NCBI RefSeq assembly: GCF_001558155.1 | Contig: NZ_LOAS01000022.1 | Coordinates: forward strand, 62,001 to 126,000 | Source: Aliiruegeria sabulilitoris | GTDB lineage: Bacteria > Pseudomonadota > Alphaproteobacteria > Rhodobacterales > Rhodobacteraceae | Direction: 5' to 3' | Length of the DNA: 64,000 nt | Shown here: piece by piece, positions 47,154 through 55,418 of the stretch | Layout of the letters: every line of letters begins with the position of its first letter | Numbering within the stretch: the stretch's first letter is position 1 | Program-made: the position numbers and the translations under genes | Notes under the pieces: model-generated | The model's input: the letters and a program-made list of their open reading frames with translations, nothing else | What the model was told of the DNA's origin: nothing | The model's database searches: none

Positions 47154-48505
47154 GCCGCTTCCCGGACTGGCCGGCGAATGCAACGGCTGGGCCGCCGCGC
47201 CCGGTTTCGCGTGAAGACGTGCTGTCCGGCTCGGGTCCTAGGGGCGTGGCACTTGCCGATCCCTGGGAACCCGTGCCGTCCGGGCCACCCACCGATTCCG
47301 ACTACATCGTGGACAGCGAGGTGCCAGAAGACCCTCCGCGCCGCTTTCGCACGCTTCAGGCCGCCATCGACCGCGCCCTTCTGGACGGCACGGGGACGCA
47401 AGCAGATTGGCGACGGGTGATCCGGGTTATGCCCGGTTTCTATGAAGGCCCGGTTTTCCTTCCGGCCGAAAGCCCGCCCCTGGCGCTTCTCGGCGCAGGC
47501 CGCGCGACCGTGACGCTGGCCGCGCGGATCGACGCGCAGATGCCCGGCCGCGAGTATAAACAGCGCTTTGGCGCGGGCTTCGCCACGGCGCATCCCGCGA
47601 TCCGCGCGCATTTCGCGCGCATCGCGGCACGGGAGCGGATCACGACCGGCCATTCGGCCGTCCTGCGGATCGAGAGGGACGATACCATCGTCGCCGGCAT
47701 GACGATCCGGAACGATTACGCCTGCGACCGGGCTGAGGCTGCGCCGCAGGCTGCCGAACCGGATGTCGCAGGACGGTACGCGCAAGGCCAGCACCAGGCC
47801 GTTGCCTGCCATGTCGCCGGCGCCGACCGGGTTCAACTGCATGCGCTGCACCTCGAAAGCTATCAGGACACGCTCTACCTGCAAGCGCCGGCCCGGGGTA
47901 TCGGGCGCAGCCACGTTTCCGGCTGCATGATCACGGGCGATGTGGATTTCATCTTCGGCGGGGCGACGGGCTTTTTCGAACGCTGCGAGATCCGGTCACG
48001 CGGCCAGCGCGGCGCAAGAAGCTGGGCAGTCGCACCGAGTACGAACCTGTGGATGCCCCACGGTTTCGTCTTCGACCGGTGCCGCTTCACGCATGACGAC
48101 TCGGAAGCGGGACGAAACGGGACGAGTTTTCTCGGCCGGCAGTGGTTCGAAGACGTTCGCGCGACGCCTTATCCGGCCCCGACCCCTTCGAGCCATGTCA
48201 GCCGGATCGCCGATGTGAACTGCTCCGCAACGCCCGTCGGCCGGATCAGCCGGCGATGCCTTGAAGCCGTCGGAAAATGCAGGGTCCAGAACTCCTCAAT
48301 CGGACCGCATATTCCAACCGATTCCCCCTGGGATGACTGGTCTGCCGGAGCATGGTCTCCACGCTATCGCCCGGTGCAGGCAAATGCCGGGGATTTCCTG
48401 TCCCGTCTCGGCGTGTGGCTCGAAGAGAACGACCTTGATTACGCCGATCTGGACCCGCGGGATGCCTGGCTACAGGTGGTGAACTGCACAACCGACAGCG
48501 GCTGA
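47150..48505 (+). CDS. CE8 pectin methylesterase, 451 aa, no signal peptide
   Basis: This right-handed beta-helix esterase removes methyl groups from galacturonate residues. The catalytic segments are SYQDTLYLQ (Q239, D240), GDVDFIFGGATGFF (D266 as nucleophile) and FLGRQW (R330). It begins MSRFPDWPANATAGPPRPVS with no hydrophobic signal, so it is predicted cytoplasmic, like Erwinia or Bacteroides enzymes acting on imported oligomers and unlike the usual secreted PemA. ATG at 47150 overlaps the GH105 stop by 4 bp. It is the last gene of the operon; no clear terminator was found in the 40 bp that follow. Confidence 0.92.
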   Translation: MSRFPDWPANATAGPPRPVSREDVLSGSGPRGVALADPWEPVPSGPPTDSDYIVDSEVPEDPPRRFRTLQAAIDRALLDGTGTQADWRRVIRVMPGFYEGPVFLPAESPPLALLGAGRATVTLAARIDAQMPGREYKQRFGAGFATAHPAIRAHFARIAARERITTGHSAVLRIERDDTIVAGMTIRNDYACDRAEAAPQAAEPDVAGRYAQGQHQAVACHVAGADRVQLHALHLESYQDTLYLQAPARGIGRSHVSGCMITGDVDFIFGGATGFFERCEIRSRGQRGARSWAVAPSTNLWMPHGFVFDRCRFTHDDSEAGRNGTSFLGRQWFEDVRATPYPAPTPSSHVSRIADVNCSATPVGRISRRCLEAVGKCRVQNSSIGPHIPTDSPWDDWSAGAWSPRYRPVQANAGDFLSRLGVWLEENDLDYADLDPRDAWLQVVNCTTDSG

Positions 48506-48547
48506 AGCCACGGATCTGGCCCCTTTCGCGGCAGAGAACGCACCCCT

Positions 48548-48709
48548 TCACACTCCAATGACAGAGCGACCCGCGACGAGCGCCACATTGCCGAAGAATA
48601 TAAGGATCGAGATTGCCCCCAGGACGAGCATCCCGCCTGCGACGACCCAGAGGGTCAGGGTGAAGAGGCGAGAAACGACGGAAAACAGCACGTCTTTCTG
48701 GGTTCCCAT
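48548..48709 (-). CDS. Small membrane protein, 53 aa (unrecognised)
   Basis: This is a short gene with good translation signals: ATG at 48709 is preceded by GAAGGAATTGCAA, and a TGA ends it at 48548. The protein starts MGTQKDVLFSVVSRLFTLTL, has a long hydrophobic stretch of about 27 residues (WVVAGGMLVLGAISILIFF and on to ALVAG) that makes one or two membrane passes, and ends RSVIGV. Positive residues K5 and R15 lie before the helix. Third-position G/C bias fits a real gene. It lies 43 bp from the convergent pectinesterase gene and 473 bp from the divergent psd. I do not recognise a family. Confidence 0.7.
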   Translation of the reverse strand: MGTQKDVLFSVVSRLFTLTLWVVAGGMLVLGAISILIFFGNVALVAGRSVIGV

Positions 48710-49182
48710 TTGCAATTCCTTCTCTGTTGGTCGGGCGCCGTCTGCGTGAGTGCGGGTTTCCCGAGGGGATGGATGTCAGCCCGGAGCGCGTGTGCTCGGA
48801 CGATGGGACGCCCGACCGCACCGGCCATAACTATACGTTGCATAGTTATAGAAATGGTCCCGCGGGGAACGGTTTCAAGGCACGCGGCTGCGCATATCGG
48901 CCATGCGGGGGCAGCGGCTCGGATGTTGTTTCGCCGGCTTCCCACGGTGCGGGAACAAACCGGACATTTGCGGCTAGTCGCGCGAAGACGGCCTCGGCGA
49001 ACAGGACGGCCACTCGCCAAAACTTGGTCCGGACCCGGCTTCCGCGCGGACCTGTTGCCGCCACTGCCTGCATTCACGTCCCGGGAGTGTCGGTTTTACG
49101 CAGTCCAAGCCAGTGTTGTGTTTTGATTCCCGGCGCGATTGAGATAGGACACGATGACACGACCTGAACTGGTGGCACCTCG
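48710..49182. other. 473-bp intergenic region before psd
   Basis: No convincing gene: the open frames are Arg/Gly/Ser-rich, overlap each other on both strands and lack ribosome sites. The notable content is the AT-rich palindrome listed separately. The region must contain divergent promoters for the 53-aa membrane protein and psd-pssA. Confidence 0.55.
48827..48849. promoter_or_regulatory. AT-rich palindrome ATAACTAT-N7-ATAGTTAT
   Basis: Perfect 8-bp inverted arms around ACGTTGC, in an otherwise very GC-rich stretch. The 23-bp size and form are typical of a dimeric winged-helix repressor site (MarR/HxlR/TetR-like). No regulator gene is adjacent, so the binding protein is unknown. It lies 118 bp before the small membrane-protein start and 334 bp before psd. 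Confidence 0.6.
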
Positions 49183-49875
49183 ATGAAAATGCGCGACACA
49201 TTCCTCAAGCCGATGCATCCCGAAGGGCGAAAGTTTGTCGCCATATTCGCTGCCCTTACGGCAGCCTTGTTCCTGATCTCCACCTTCCTCGGCTGGATCG
49301 GGGTCGGGCTGACCATTTGGTGCTACTATTTCTTCCGCGATCCGGTGCGGGCCACGCCTGACCGCGACGGCTTGATCGTCAGCCCGGCCGACGGCATCGT
49401 CTCACTGATCGAAAAGGCCGTTCCGCCCGCAGAGCTTGGCATGTCGGACGAGGCGCTGACCCGCGTGAGCGTGTTCATGAGTGTCTTCAACTGCCATGTG
49501 AACCGGGCCCCCATCGCGGGCCGCATTGCCGCGATCGCCTACCGGCCGGGCAAGTTTCTCAATGCCTCGCTCGACAAGGCCAGCGCCGACAATGAGCGCA
49601 ACAGCCTGTGCATCGAAATGGCGGATGGCCGTCAGATCGCCGTTGTCCAGATCGCCGGTTTGGTTGCGCGGCGGATCGTCTGTTTCTCCTCCGAGGGGGA
49701 CGAGATCCAGACCGGTGAGCGCTTCGGGCTGATACGCTTCGGCTCGCGCCTGGATGTCTACCTGCCGGAGGGCGTGCATCCCATGGTCAGCCTGGGGCAG
49801 ACCATGGTCGCGGGGGAGACGGTTCTTGCCGATCTGACCTCGGGAGAGCCGGCCCGTTCGGCGCGAGAAGCCTGA
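49183..49875 (+). CDS. psd: Phosphatidylserine decarboxylase proenzyme, 230 aa
   Basis: This pyruvoyl enzyme converts phosphatidylserine to phosphatidylethanolamine in the inner membrane. It is the short type (about 210-230 aa) with N-terminal hydrophobic segments (about 17-45, then [10 protein letters not shown]) and conserved [11 protein letters not shown] and [16 protein letters not shown]. Self-cleavage is expected between G187 and S188 in the [10 protein letters not shown] motif, where S188 becomes the pyruvoyl group. It is followed by pssA after 3 bp, the usual pair. Confidence 0.96.
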   Translation: MKMRDTFLKPMHPEGRKFVAIFAALTAALFLISTFLGWIGVGLTIWCYYFFRDPVRATPDRDGLIVSPADGIVSLIEKAVPPAELGMSDEALTRVSVFMSVFNCHVNRAPIAGRIAAIAYRPGKFLNASLDKASADNERNSLCIEMADGRQIAVVQIAGLVARRIVCFSSEGDEIQTGERFGLIRFGSRLDVYLPEGVHPMVSLGQTMVAGETVLADLTSGEPARSAREA

Positions 49876-49878
49876 ACG

Positions 49879-50628
49879 ATGCCGGAGTCCTCGACCGACA
49901 AGAGAAAATTCGTTCCTGTCTTTCAGCTATTGCCAAACCTGCTGACCATCGTGGCCATTTGCGCGGGCCTGACGGCCATCCGCTTTGGCTATGAAGGGAA
50001 CTATGAAATGGCTGTCCGCCTCATTCTGGCAGCCTGCGTGCTGGACGGCCTGGATGGGCGGCTGGCGCGGCTGATGAGGGCTGAGACGCCCATCGGCGCG
50101 GAGCTCGACTCGCTTGCCGATTTTCTGAATTTCGGCGTGGCGCCCGTCCTGATCCTGCATAGCTGGACACTGAGCGATTTCCGCGGCGCGGGTTGGTTGG
50201 CGGTCCTGTGCTACAGCATATGTTGCGTCTTGCGACTGGCGCGGTTCAATGTCAGCAGCCGCCTGGACACCGACGGATCGGCCTCCGACTTCTTCGTCGG
50301 CGTCCCCGCTCCGGCGGGCGCATTGCTCGTGTTGCTGCCAATGGTTCTCTCCTTTGCCATTTCCGATCTGCCCCTGGCCTCGCCCGCAATCATCGCTGCC
50401 TATACCGGCCTTGTCGGCTTGTTGATGATCAGTCGCATTCCGACATATTCGTTCAAGAACATTGTCATCGACCGCCGGAACACGAAATTCGTTCTGCTGG
50501 GCACGGTGCTTTTGGCATCCGCCCTTTTGACATATCTCTGGGCGACTCTTGCTCTGCTGACATTCGTCTATATCGGCTTCATCCTTTGGGGGCTCAAATC
50601 CGCTCGCAAAGGACATAATGACCGATAG
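49879..50628 (+). CDS. pssA: CDP-diacylglycerol-serine O-phosphatidyltransferase, 249 aa
   Basis: This is a membrane phosphatidylserine synthase. The CDP-alcohol phosphotransferase motif D-G-x2-(D-G)-x-A-R-x8-G-x3-D-x3-D is complete: D56, G57, D59, G60, A63, R64, G73, D77, D81. About seven hydrophobic segments are visible, and the C-terminus is cytoplasmic and basic. It supplies the substrate for the decarboxylase encoded 3 bp upstream. Type II (Bacillus-like) synthase, as usual in alphaproteobacteria. Confidence 0.96.
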   Translation: MPESSTDKRKFVPVFQLLPNLLTIVAICAGLTAIRFGYEGNYEMAVRLILAACVLDGLDGRLARLMRAETPIGAELDSLADFLNFGVAPVLILHSWTLSDFRGAGWLAVLCYSICCVLRLARFNVSSRLDTDGSASDFFVGVPAPAGALLVLLPMVLSFAISDLPLASPAIIAAYTGLVGLLMISRIPTYSFKNIVIDRRNTKFVLLGTVLLASALLTYLWATLALLTFVYIGFILWGLKSARKGHNDR

Positions 50629-50807
50629 CAAGACACGACCGGTTGAGGCTGGGAGCTGCTGGTAACGGCACTTGCTTTCAGTGCCCTCAGGTTGCCCTCC
50701 TGCGTCGGCACGCCTATCTAGATTGAACCGGGCGCCCTTTCTGGCGAACGGATATAGATCATGTCGGGACGCCTGCCTGCCCGGAGAACAGCCGAGAGTA
50801 CCACCCA

Positions 50808-51914
50808 ATGCACAGCGATCCGAATCGCCTCCAACTCTGGTTTCTGGGCATCATCGCATTTGCCGTCATACTGTTCCTTCTGGTGCAGGCGAAGTTCATC
50901 CTCATCTCGTTCTCGATCGCACTGATGCTGTTTTCGCTGACTTCGGGCGCAATCGGCTACCTGCAGACGCTTCGCATCGGGCAGGCCAGGCTTTCGGTTC
51001 TGCTGGCCTCCATTCTCGCGGTGTCTCTCATCGCGGCAGTGCTGATCTCGCTCTCCGTCCTCGTGCTGACGCAGACCAACGTGGTCGTCTCCACCGTTCT
51101 TCAGTATTCAGGCCCCGCCCGGGAAGCCGTGGCCGAAATCTTCGGCTGGATCGGAGACGATGCCGAGGCCGCCGTGCTCTCCTGGCTGTCGGAGGTGAAA
51201 ATCGCTCCGTGGCTGGCGACAGTGGCCGGACAGGCGGGCAACCTGGCCTCCGGCACGGTGCTCGTGATCCTGTTCATCGGCTTTCTGTTCCTGGAGCGGG
51301 TCTGGTTCTCGAACAAGCTCGAAAACCTGCTCGACGACCCGGCCCGCGCCCATCGCATCGAGGCGATCCTCTCCTCCATCGTCCATCGGGTGAACCGCTA
51401 CCTCGTCGTCAAGGCGGCCATCAGCACGATCACCGGCGCGCTGGTCTACCTGATGATGCGGCTGCTCGGGCTGGAGCTGGCCTTCGCCATGGGCGTGCTG
51501 ACCTTCATCCTGAACTTCATCCCGAATATCGGCTCGATCGTGGCCACCCTCGTTGTCGCGCTCGTCGGCTATGTGCAGACGGGCGAGCAATTCACAGGCC
51601 TGGCGCTGCTGTCGGTCATCGGTGCCCTCCAGTTTACGGTCGGCCAGGTGCTGGAGCCCCTGCTGCTTGGCAACACGCTGCAATTGTCTTCTCTGGGTAT
51701 CATCCTGTCGCTGGCCTTCTGGGCAGCGGTCTGGGGCGTGTTGGGAATGTTCCTCGCCGTGCCGATCATGGTTGCGATCATGATCATCTGTTCCCATGTC
51801 CCGCGCCTCCGCCCGATTGCGATCCTCTTGTCGCAAAAGGGGCTGCCAGACCTCGCGGGCCACAGGGACGCGGCCGGGCTGGACGCAACCGACATTGACA
51901 GGAAGGTCGCCTGA
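50808..51914 (+). CDS. AI-2E/PerM-family transporter, 368 aa
   Basis: This is an integral membrane protein of the AI-2E_transport (PerM/YdiK/TqsA) family with about seven or eight hydrophobic segments. Diagnostic blocks are GFLFLERVWFSNKLENLLDD, RVNRYLVVKAAISTITGALVYLMMRLLGLELAFAMGVLTFILNFIPNIGSIVATL and LLGNTLQLSSLGIILSLAFWAAVWGVLGMFLAVPIMV. Some family members export autoinducer-2 or act as Na+/H+ antiporters; no specific substrate can be assigned. It has its own 179-bp upstream region with nothing notable. Confidence 0.9.
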   Translation: MHSDPNRLQLWFLGIIAFAVILFLLVQAKFILISFSIALMLFSLTSGAIGYLQTLRIGQARLSVLLASILAVSLIAAVLISLSVLVLTQTNVVVSTVLQYSGPAREAVAEIFGWIGDDAEAAVLSWLSEVKIAPWLATVAGQAGNLASGTVLVILFIGFLFLERVWFSNKLENLLDDPARAHRIEAILSSIVHRVNRYLVVKAAISTITGALVYLMMRLLGLELAFAMGVLTFILNFIPNIGSIVATLVVALVGYVQTGEQFTGLALLSVIGALQFTVGQVLEPLLLGNTLQLSSLGIILSLAFWAAVWGVLGMFLAVPIMVAIMIICSHVPRLRPIAILLSQKGLPDLAGHRDAAGLDATDIDRKVA

Positions 51915-51987
51915 GACGGGTTTCCGTTTCCGACCAGCATCATGGATCTGCGCTTCGCGGCAATCCGCTCGGCTGTTCCATTCGCCA

Positions 51988-52016
51988 TTGAGAACAAAAA
52001 GCGAACATAGTACATT
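51988..52016 (+). promoter_or_regulatory. LexA-controlled promoter of the imuA-like gene
   Basis: A perfect alphaproteobacterial SOS box, GAAC-AAAAAGC-GAAC (GAAC-N7-GAAC, 51992-52006), lies between TTGAGA (51988-51993) and TACATT (52011-52016), which are exactly 17 bp apart. LexA bound here would cover the promoter. The -10 ends 6 bp before the ATG at 52023, so transcription probably starts at the ATG (leaderless). Confidence 0.85.
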
Positions 52017-52022
52017 GCTCGC

Positions 52023-52649
52023 ATGTCGCACCATGCCGCCCTGCTCTCCCGCGCGCCCCATTCCGGCCGCCCCGCCCTGCCCGTTCTGGGCGAGATGACC
52101 CTGACGCTTGCCCGCGCGCATGAGTTCTGCGGCTCCGCGCGGCGTACGCTCGCGCTGGAGGTGGCGGCGGCGCGGGAAGGGCCGGTACTCTGGATCGCGC
52201 CGGCCTGGCAGGCGGAATGGCTCAATGGCGACGGGGTGACGGGGCGGTTCGACCCCGGCCGCCTGCTGTTGCTGCGGCCGAAGCGGGCCGAGGATCTGCT
52301 GTGGTGCATGGAGGAGGCGCTGCGCAGCGGCGCGGTTCCGCTGGTGGTAGCCGACCTGCCCGGCCCACCGGGGCTGACGCCGGTGCGACGGCTGCACCTG
52401 GCCGCCGAAACCGGGGCCGAGGCCGCGGGCGGGCGCGCCGCGCCGCTTGGCCTTCTGCTCACCCCGGGCGATGGCGGCGCGGCGGGGGTGGAGAGCCGCT
52501 GGGCGCTGCTGCCCCGGCACCGCAAGGGGCAGAGCCGCTGGTTGCTGGAGCGCCGCCGCAGCCGCAACGCGCCGCCTGCGGGCTGGGAGCTGGAGGAACG
52601 GCCCGGCGGTCAGGATGACCGGATGCGCCTGCGCCCTGCCCCCGCCTGA
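52023..52649 (+). CDS. imuA: ImuA-like (RecA-related) SOS protein, 208 aa
   Basis: It resembles ImuA, the RecA-like partner of ImuB and DnaE2 in the damage-inducible mutasome. Blocks seen are [18 protein letters not shown] (where RecA has its P-loop; the GKT is lost here), [64 protein letters not shown] and [17 protein letters not shown]. The gene has a perfect LexA box in its promoter. There is no Shine-Dalgarno, consistent with a leaderless transcript. Neither imuB nor dnaE2 follows; metG does. The family assignment is by resemblance. Confidence 0.82.
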   Translation: MSHHAALLSRAPHSGRPALPVLGEMTLTLARAHEFCGSARRTLALEVAAAREGPVLWIAPAWQAEWLNGDGVTGRFDPGRLLLLRPKRAEDLLWCMEEALRSGAVPLVVADLPGPPGLTPVRRLHLAAETGAEAAGGRAAPLGLLLTPGDGGAAGVESRWALLPRHRKGQSRWLLERRRSRNAPPAGWELEERPGGQDDRMRLRPAPA

Positions 52650-52751
52650 GCCGTTCCGCCCGACAATATGCCGCCCGGCCAAGGCTGTGCTGGCACTCCG
52701 CGCCCGCATCGGCTAAAGCCTCGCGCAAGTCGAAACGGAGCCGCTAAGCAT

Positions 52752-54470
52752 ATGTCCCGCATTCTCATCACCTCGGCCATTCCCTATATCAACGGGATCA
52801 AGCACCTGGGCAATCTCGTCGGCAGCCAGCTGCCCGCAGACCTTTTCGCCCGCTACATGCGCGCCCGCGGCAACGAGGTGCTGTTCCTGTGCGCCACCGA
52901 CGAGCATGGCACGCCCGCCGAGCTTGCCGCAGCCAAGGCCGAGATGCCGGTAGACGAATATTGCCAGCAGATGCACCGCACCCAGGCCAAGCTGGCGGCG
53001 GGCTTCCGGCTTTCATTTGACCATTTCGGTCGCTCCTCCAGCCCGCAGAACCACCGCCTGACGCAGTATTTCGCCGGCAAGCTGGCCGAGAACGGCTTCA
53101 TCGAGGAAGTCAGCGAAAAACAGGTCTATTCCCATGCCGATGGCCGCTTCCTGCCGGACCGCTACATCGAGGGCACCTGCCCCAACTGCGGCTATGACAA
53201 GGCGCGCGGCGATCAGTGCGAGAACTGCACCAAGCAGCTCGACCCGACCGACCTGATCGACCCGCGCTCCGCGATTTCCGGCTCGACCGATCTCGAAGTA
53301 CGCGAGACCAAGCACCTCTACCTGCGCCAATCAGCGCTCAAGGACGAGCTGGATGCCTGGATCGACAGCAAGTCCGACTGGCCTGTGCTGACCACCTCGA
53401 TTGCCAAGAAATGGCTGCATGACGGTGACGGGCTGCGCGACCGGGGCATCACCCGCGACCTCAACTGGGGGATCCCGGTGAAGAAGGGCGAAGAGGAGTG
53501 GCCCGGCATGGAGGGCAAGGTCTTCTATGTCTGGTTCGACGCGCCGATCGAATACATCGCCTGCTCGGCCGAATGGGCGGAAGCGCAGGGGCTGGAAGAG
53601 GCCGACTGGAAGCGCTGGTGGCGGACCGACGCGGGCGCCGAAGACGTGCGCTACGTGCAATTCATGGGCAAGGACAACGTGCCTTTCCACACGCTCTCCT
53701 TCCCGGCCACGATCATGGGCTCGCGCGAACCGTGGAAGCTGGTGGATTACATCAAGTCCTTCAACTACCTCAACTACGATGGCGGGCAGTTCTCGACCAG
53801 CCAGGGCCGTGGCGTCTTCATGGACCAGGCGCTGGAGATCCTGCCGGCGGATTACTGGCGCTGGTGGCTTCTGTCGAACGCGCCCGAGACCTCGGACAGC
53901 GAATTCACCTGGGAGAAGTTCCAGGGCGGCGTGAACAAGGACCTGGCCGACGTCCTGGGCAACTTCGTCTCGCGCGTCACCAAGTTCTGCCGTGCGAAAT
54001 TCGGCGAGGAGATCCCCGCGGGCGGCGAGCTGACCGAGGAGGGCCAGAAGCTGGTGGCCGATCTCGATGCCCGTCTGAAGGCCTATGCCGGGCATATGGA
54101 CGCCATCGACGTGCGCAAGGCGGCCGCCGAGCTGCGGGCGATCTGGGTCGCCGGCAACGAGTTTCTGCAAACAGCCGCCCCCTGGACCTCCTTCAAGACA
54201 GATCCCGATCGCGCGGCGGCCGATATCCGGCTGGCGTTGAACCTGATCCGCGTCTACGCGGTGATCTCCGCGCCCTTCCTGCCCGACGCTTCGGCAACAT
54301 TGCTCGAAGCGCTGCGCACGGATGCAGCCGACTGGCCCGAGGATATGGAAAAGGCGCTGTCCATGCTTCCTGCCGGTCATGGCTTTGCCGTGCCGGACAC
54401 GCTCTTTGCCAAGATCCAGGACGAGGATCGGGAGGCCTGGGCCGAGAAATTCTCGGGCGTTCGGACCTGA
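52752..54470 (+). CDS. metG: Methionine-tRNA ligase, 572 aa
   Basis: This class I synthetase charges tRNA-Met. It has the HIGH-type motif [11 protein letters not shown] (KHLGN at 17-21), the zinc-knuckle cysteines [17 protein letters not shown] (about 140-156), and a C-terminal anticodon-binding helical domain. The KMSKS loop is unusual: [13 protein letters not shown], with QFSTS at 346-350. ATG at 52752 gives the standard N-terminus [15 protein letters not shown]. It lies 102 bp after the imuA-like gene and is followed by a dispersed repeat. Confidence 0.96.
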   Translation: MSRILITSAIPYINGIKHLGNLVGSQLPADLFARYMRARGNEVLFLCATDEHGTPAELAAAKAEMPVDEYCQQMHRTQAKLAAGFRLSFDHFGRSSSPQNHRLTQYFAGKLAENGFIEEVSEKQVYSHADGRFLPDRYIEGTCPNCGYDKARGDQCENCTKQLDPTDLIDPRSAISGSTDLEVRETKHLYLRQSALKDELDAWIDSKSDWPVLTTSIAKKWLHDGDGLRDRGITRDLNWGIPVKKGEEEWPGMEGKVFYVWFDAPIEYIACSAEWAEAQGLEEADWKRWWRTDAGAEDVRYVQFMGKDNVPFHTLSFPATIMGSREPWKLVDYIKSFNYLNYDGGQFSTSQGRGVFMDQALEILPADYWRWWLLSNAPETSDSEFTWEKFQGGVNKDLADVLGNFVSRVTKFCRAKFGEEIPAGGELTEEGQKLVADLDARLKAYAGHMDAIDVRKAAAELRAIWVAGNEFLQTAAPWTSFKTDPDRAAADIRLALNLIRVYAVISAPFLPDASATLLEALRTDAADWPEDMEKALSMLPAGHGFAVPDTLFAKIQDEDREAWAEKFSGVRT

Positions 54471-54505
54471 ACAGGAACGGCTTCGAGCGGCTTGCGGATG
54501 TTGAC

Positions 54506-54645
54506 GGGGGGCTTTGCCCCCCGCACTCTTGAGAGCGCTCTCCCCGGGCTATGTTCCGGGAGTGTGATGGACGAGCTGTCTGCTTTCATCTTTCCGCAAA
54601 ATACCTCCGCCGGAAGCATGATCCGCAGGATTGTACACACGCGAA
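54506..54645. repeat. dispersed intergenic repeat, copy 2
   Basis: This is the second copy of the repeat at 18.7-18.8 kb. It starts with a perfect hairpin GGGGGGC-TTT-GCCCCCC (54506-54522) right after metG, followed by the palindrome GAGAGCGCTCTC (54531-54542). TTTCATCTTTCCGCAAAATACCTCCGCCGG and ATCCGCAGGATTGT follow. The right-hand half matches copy 1 closely, while the left A/T half is degraded. The first hairpin could also terminate metG transcription. Confidence 0.75.
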
Positions 54646-54761
54646 ACGCGCGCGCACTCGAATGGCGCGCCTCGCCTGGATAATGACCCTCTGTCCCCTG
54701 CACTCTTTTACTCCCTCCGCCACCGGGCTACGTCTTGCCACGCACAACCCGGCGAGGCCCC

Positions 54762-55418
54762 ATGCTCATCGATGCCCGTGACCTGACCAAGACATTCCAG
54801 ACCGCCGACGGAAAGCTGCCCGTGCTGAACGGCGTTTCGCTGCAATTGCAGTCGGGCGAGACACTCGCGCTGACCGGCGAATCCGGCTCCGGGAAATCCA
54901 CGCTACTGCACCTTCTGGCCGCGTTGGATGCGCCGGATTCGGGAACGATCCGGCTTCAGGGCGACGATATCACCAAGGGCAACGATGCCAGCCGCGCGGC
55001 TGTCCGGCGCAACCGCATCGGGTTGGTGTTCCAGCAATTCAACCTCATCCCGTCGCTCGATATCGCCGCCAACCTCGCATTTCAGGCGCGCCTCGCCGGG
55101 CGGCACGATGCCGACTGGTGCGCCGCGCTGAGCGAACGTCTCGGCCTGTCCGAGCTGCTGTCGCGCTACCCGGAACAACTTTCCGGCGGACAACAGCAGC
55201 GCGTCGCCATCGGTCGCGCACTGGCGACACGCCCGCCCGTCCTGCTGGCCGATGAACCGACCGGCAACCTCGACGAGGCCACGGCCGACAGCGTGCTGGA
55301 GATCATGCTGGACCTGGTGGCGGAGACCGGCGCGGGGCTGCTGATGGTGACCCATTCCACGAGGCTGGCAGGGCGTCTCTCGCGGCGATTGCATCTCAGC
55401 CAGGGCCGGGTGGCATGA
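54762..55418 (+). CDS. ABC transporter ATP-binding protein (LolD/AttE-like), 218 aa
   Basis: This is the ATPase of an ABC system with an FtsX-like permease and a secreted lipocalin protein. Walker A is GESGSGKST, the signature LSGGQQQRVAIGRAL, Walker B PVLLADEPTGNLD and the switch MVTHSTRL. Length is usual for LolD-type ATPases. ATG at 54762 follows GAGG at the right distance; an in-frame ATG at 54735 has no support. It overlaps the permease gene by 4 bp. The gene trio matches the AttEFGH type first named in Agrobacterium. Confidence 0.92.
   Translation: MLIDARDLTKTFQTADGKLPVLNGVSLQLQSGETLALTGESGSGKSTLLHLLAALDAPDSGTIRLQGDDITKGNDASRAAVRRNRIGLVFQQFNLIPSLDIAANLAFQARLAGRHDADWCAALSERLGLSELLSRYPEQLSGGQQQRVAIGRALATRPPVLLADEPTGNLDEATADSVLEIMLDLVAETGAGLLMVTHSTRLAGRLSRRLHLSQGRVA

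Noticed and set aside
48727-49167. 146-codon plus-strand frame before psd
   Set aside because: Ser/Arg/Gly-rich translation crossing the palindrome, no start signal, and overlapping equally poor frames on the other strand. No trace of transposase or integrase motifs.
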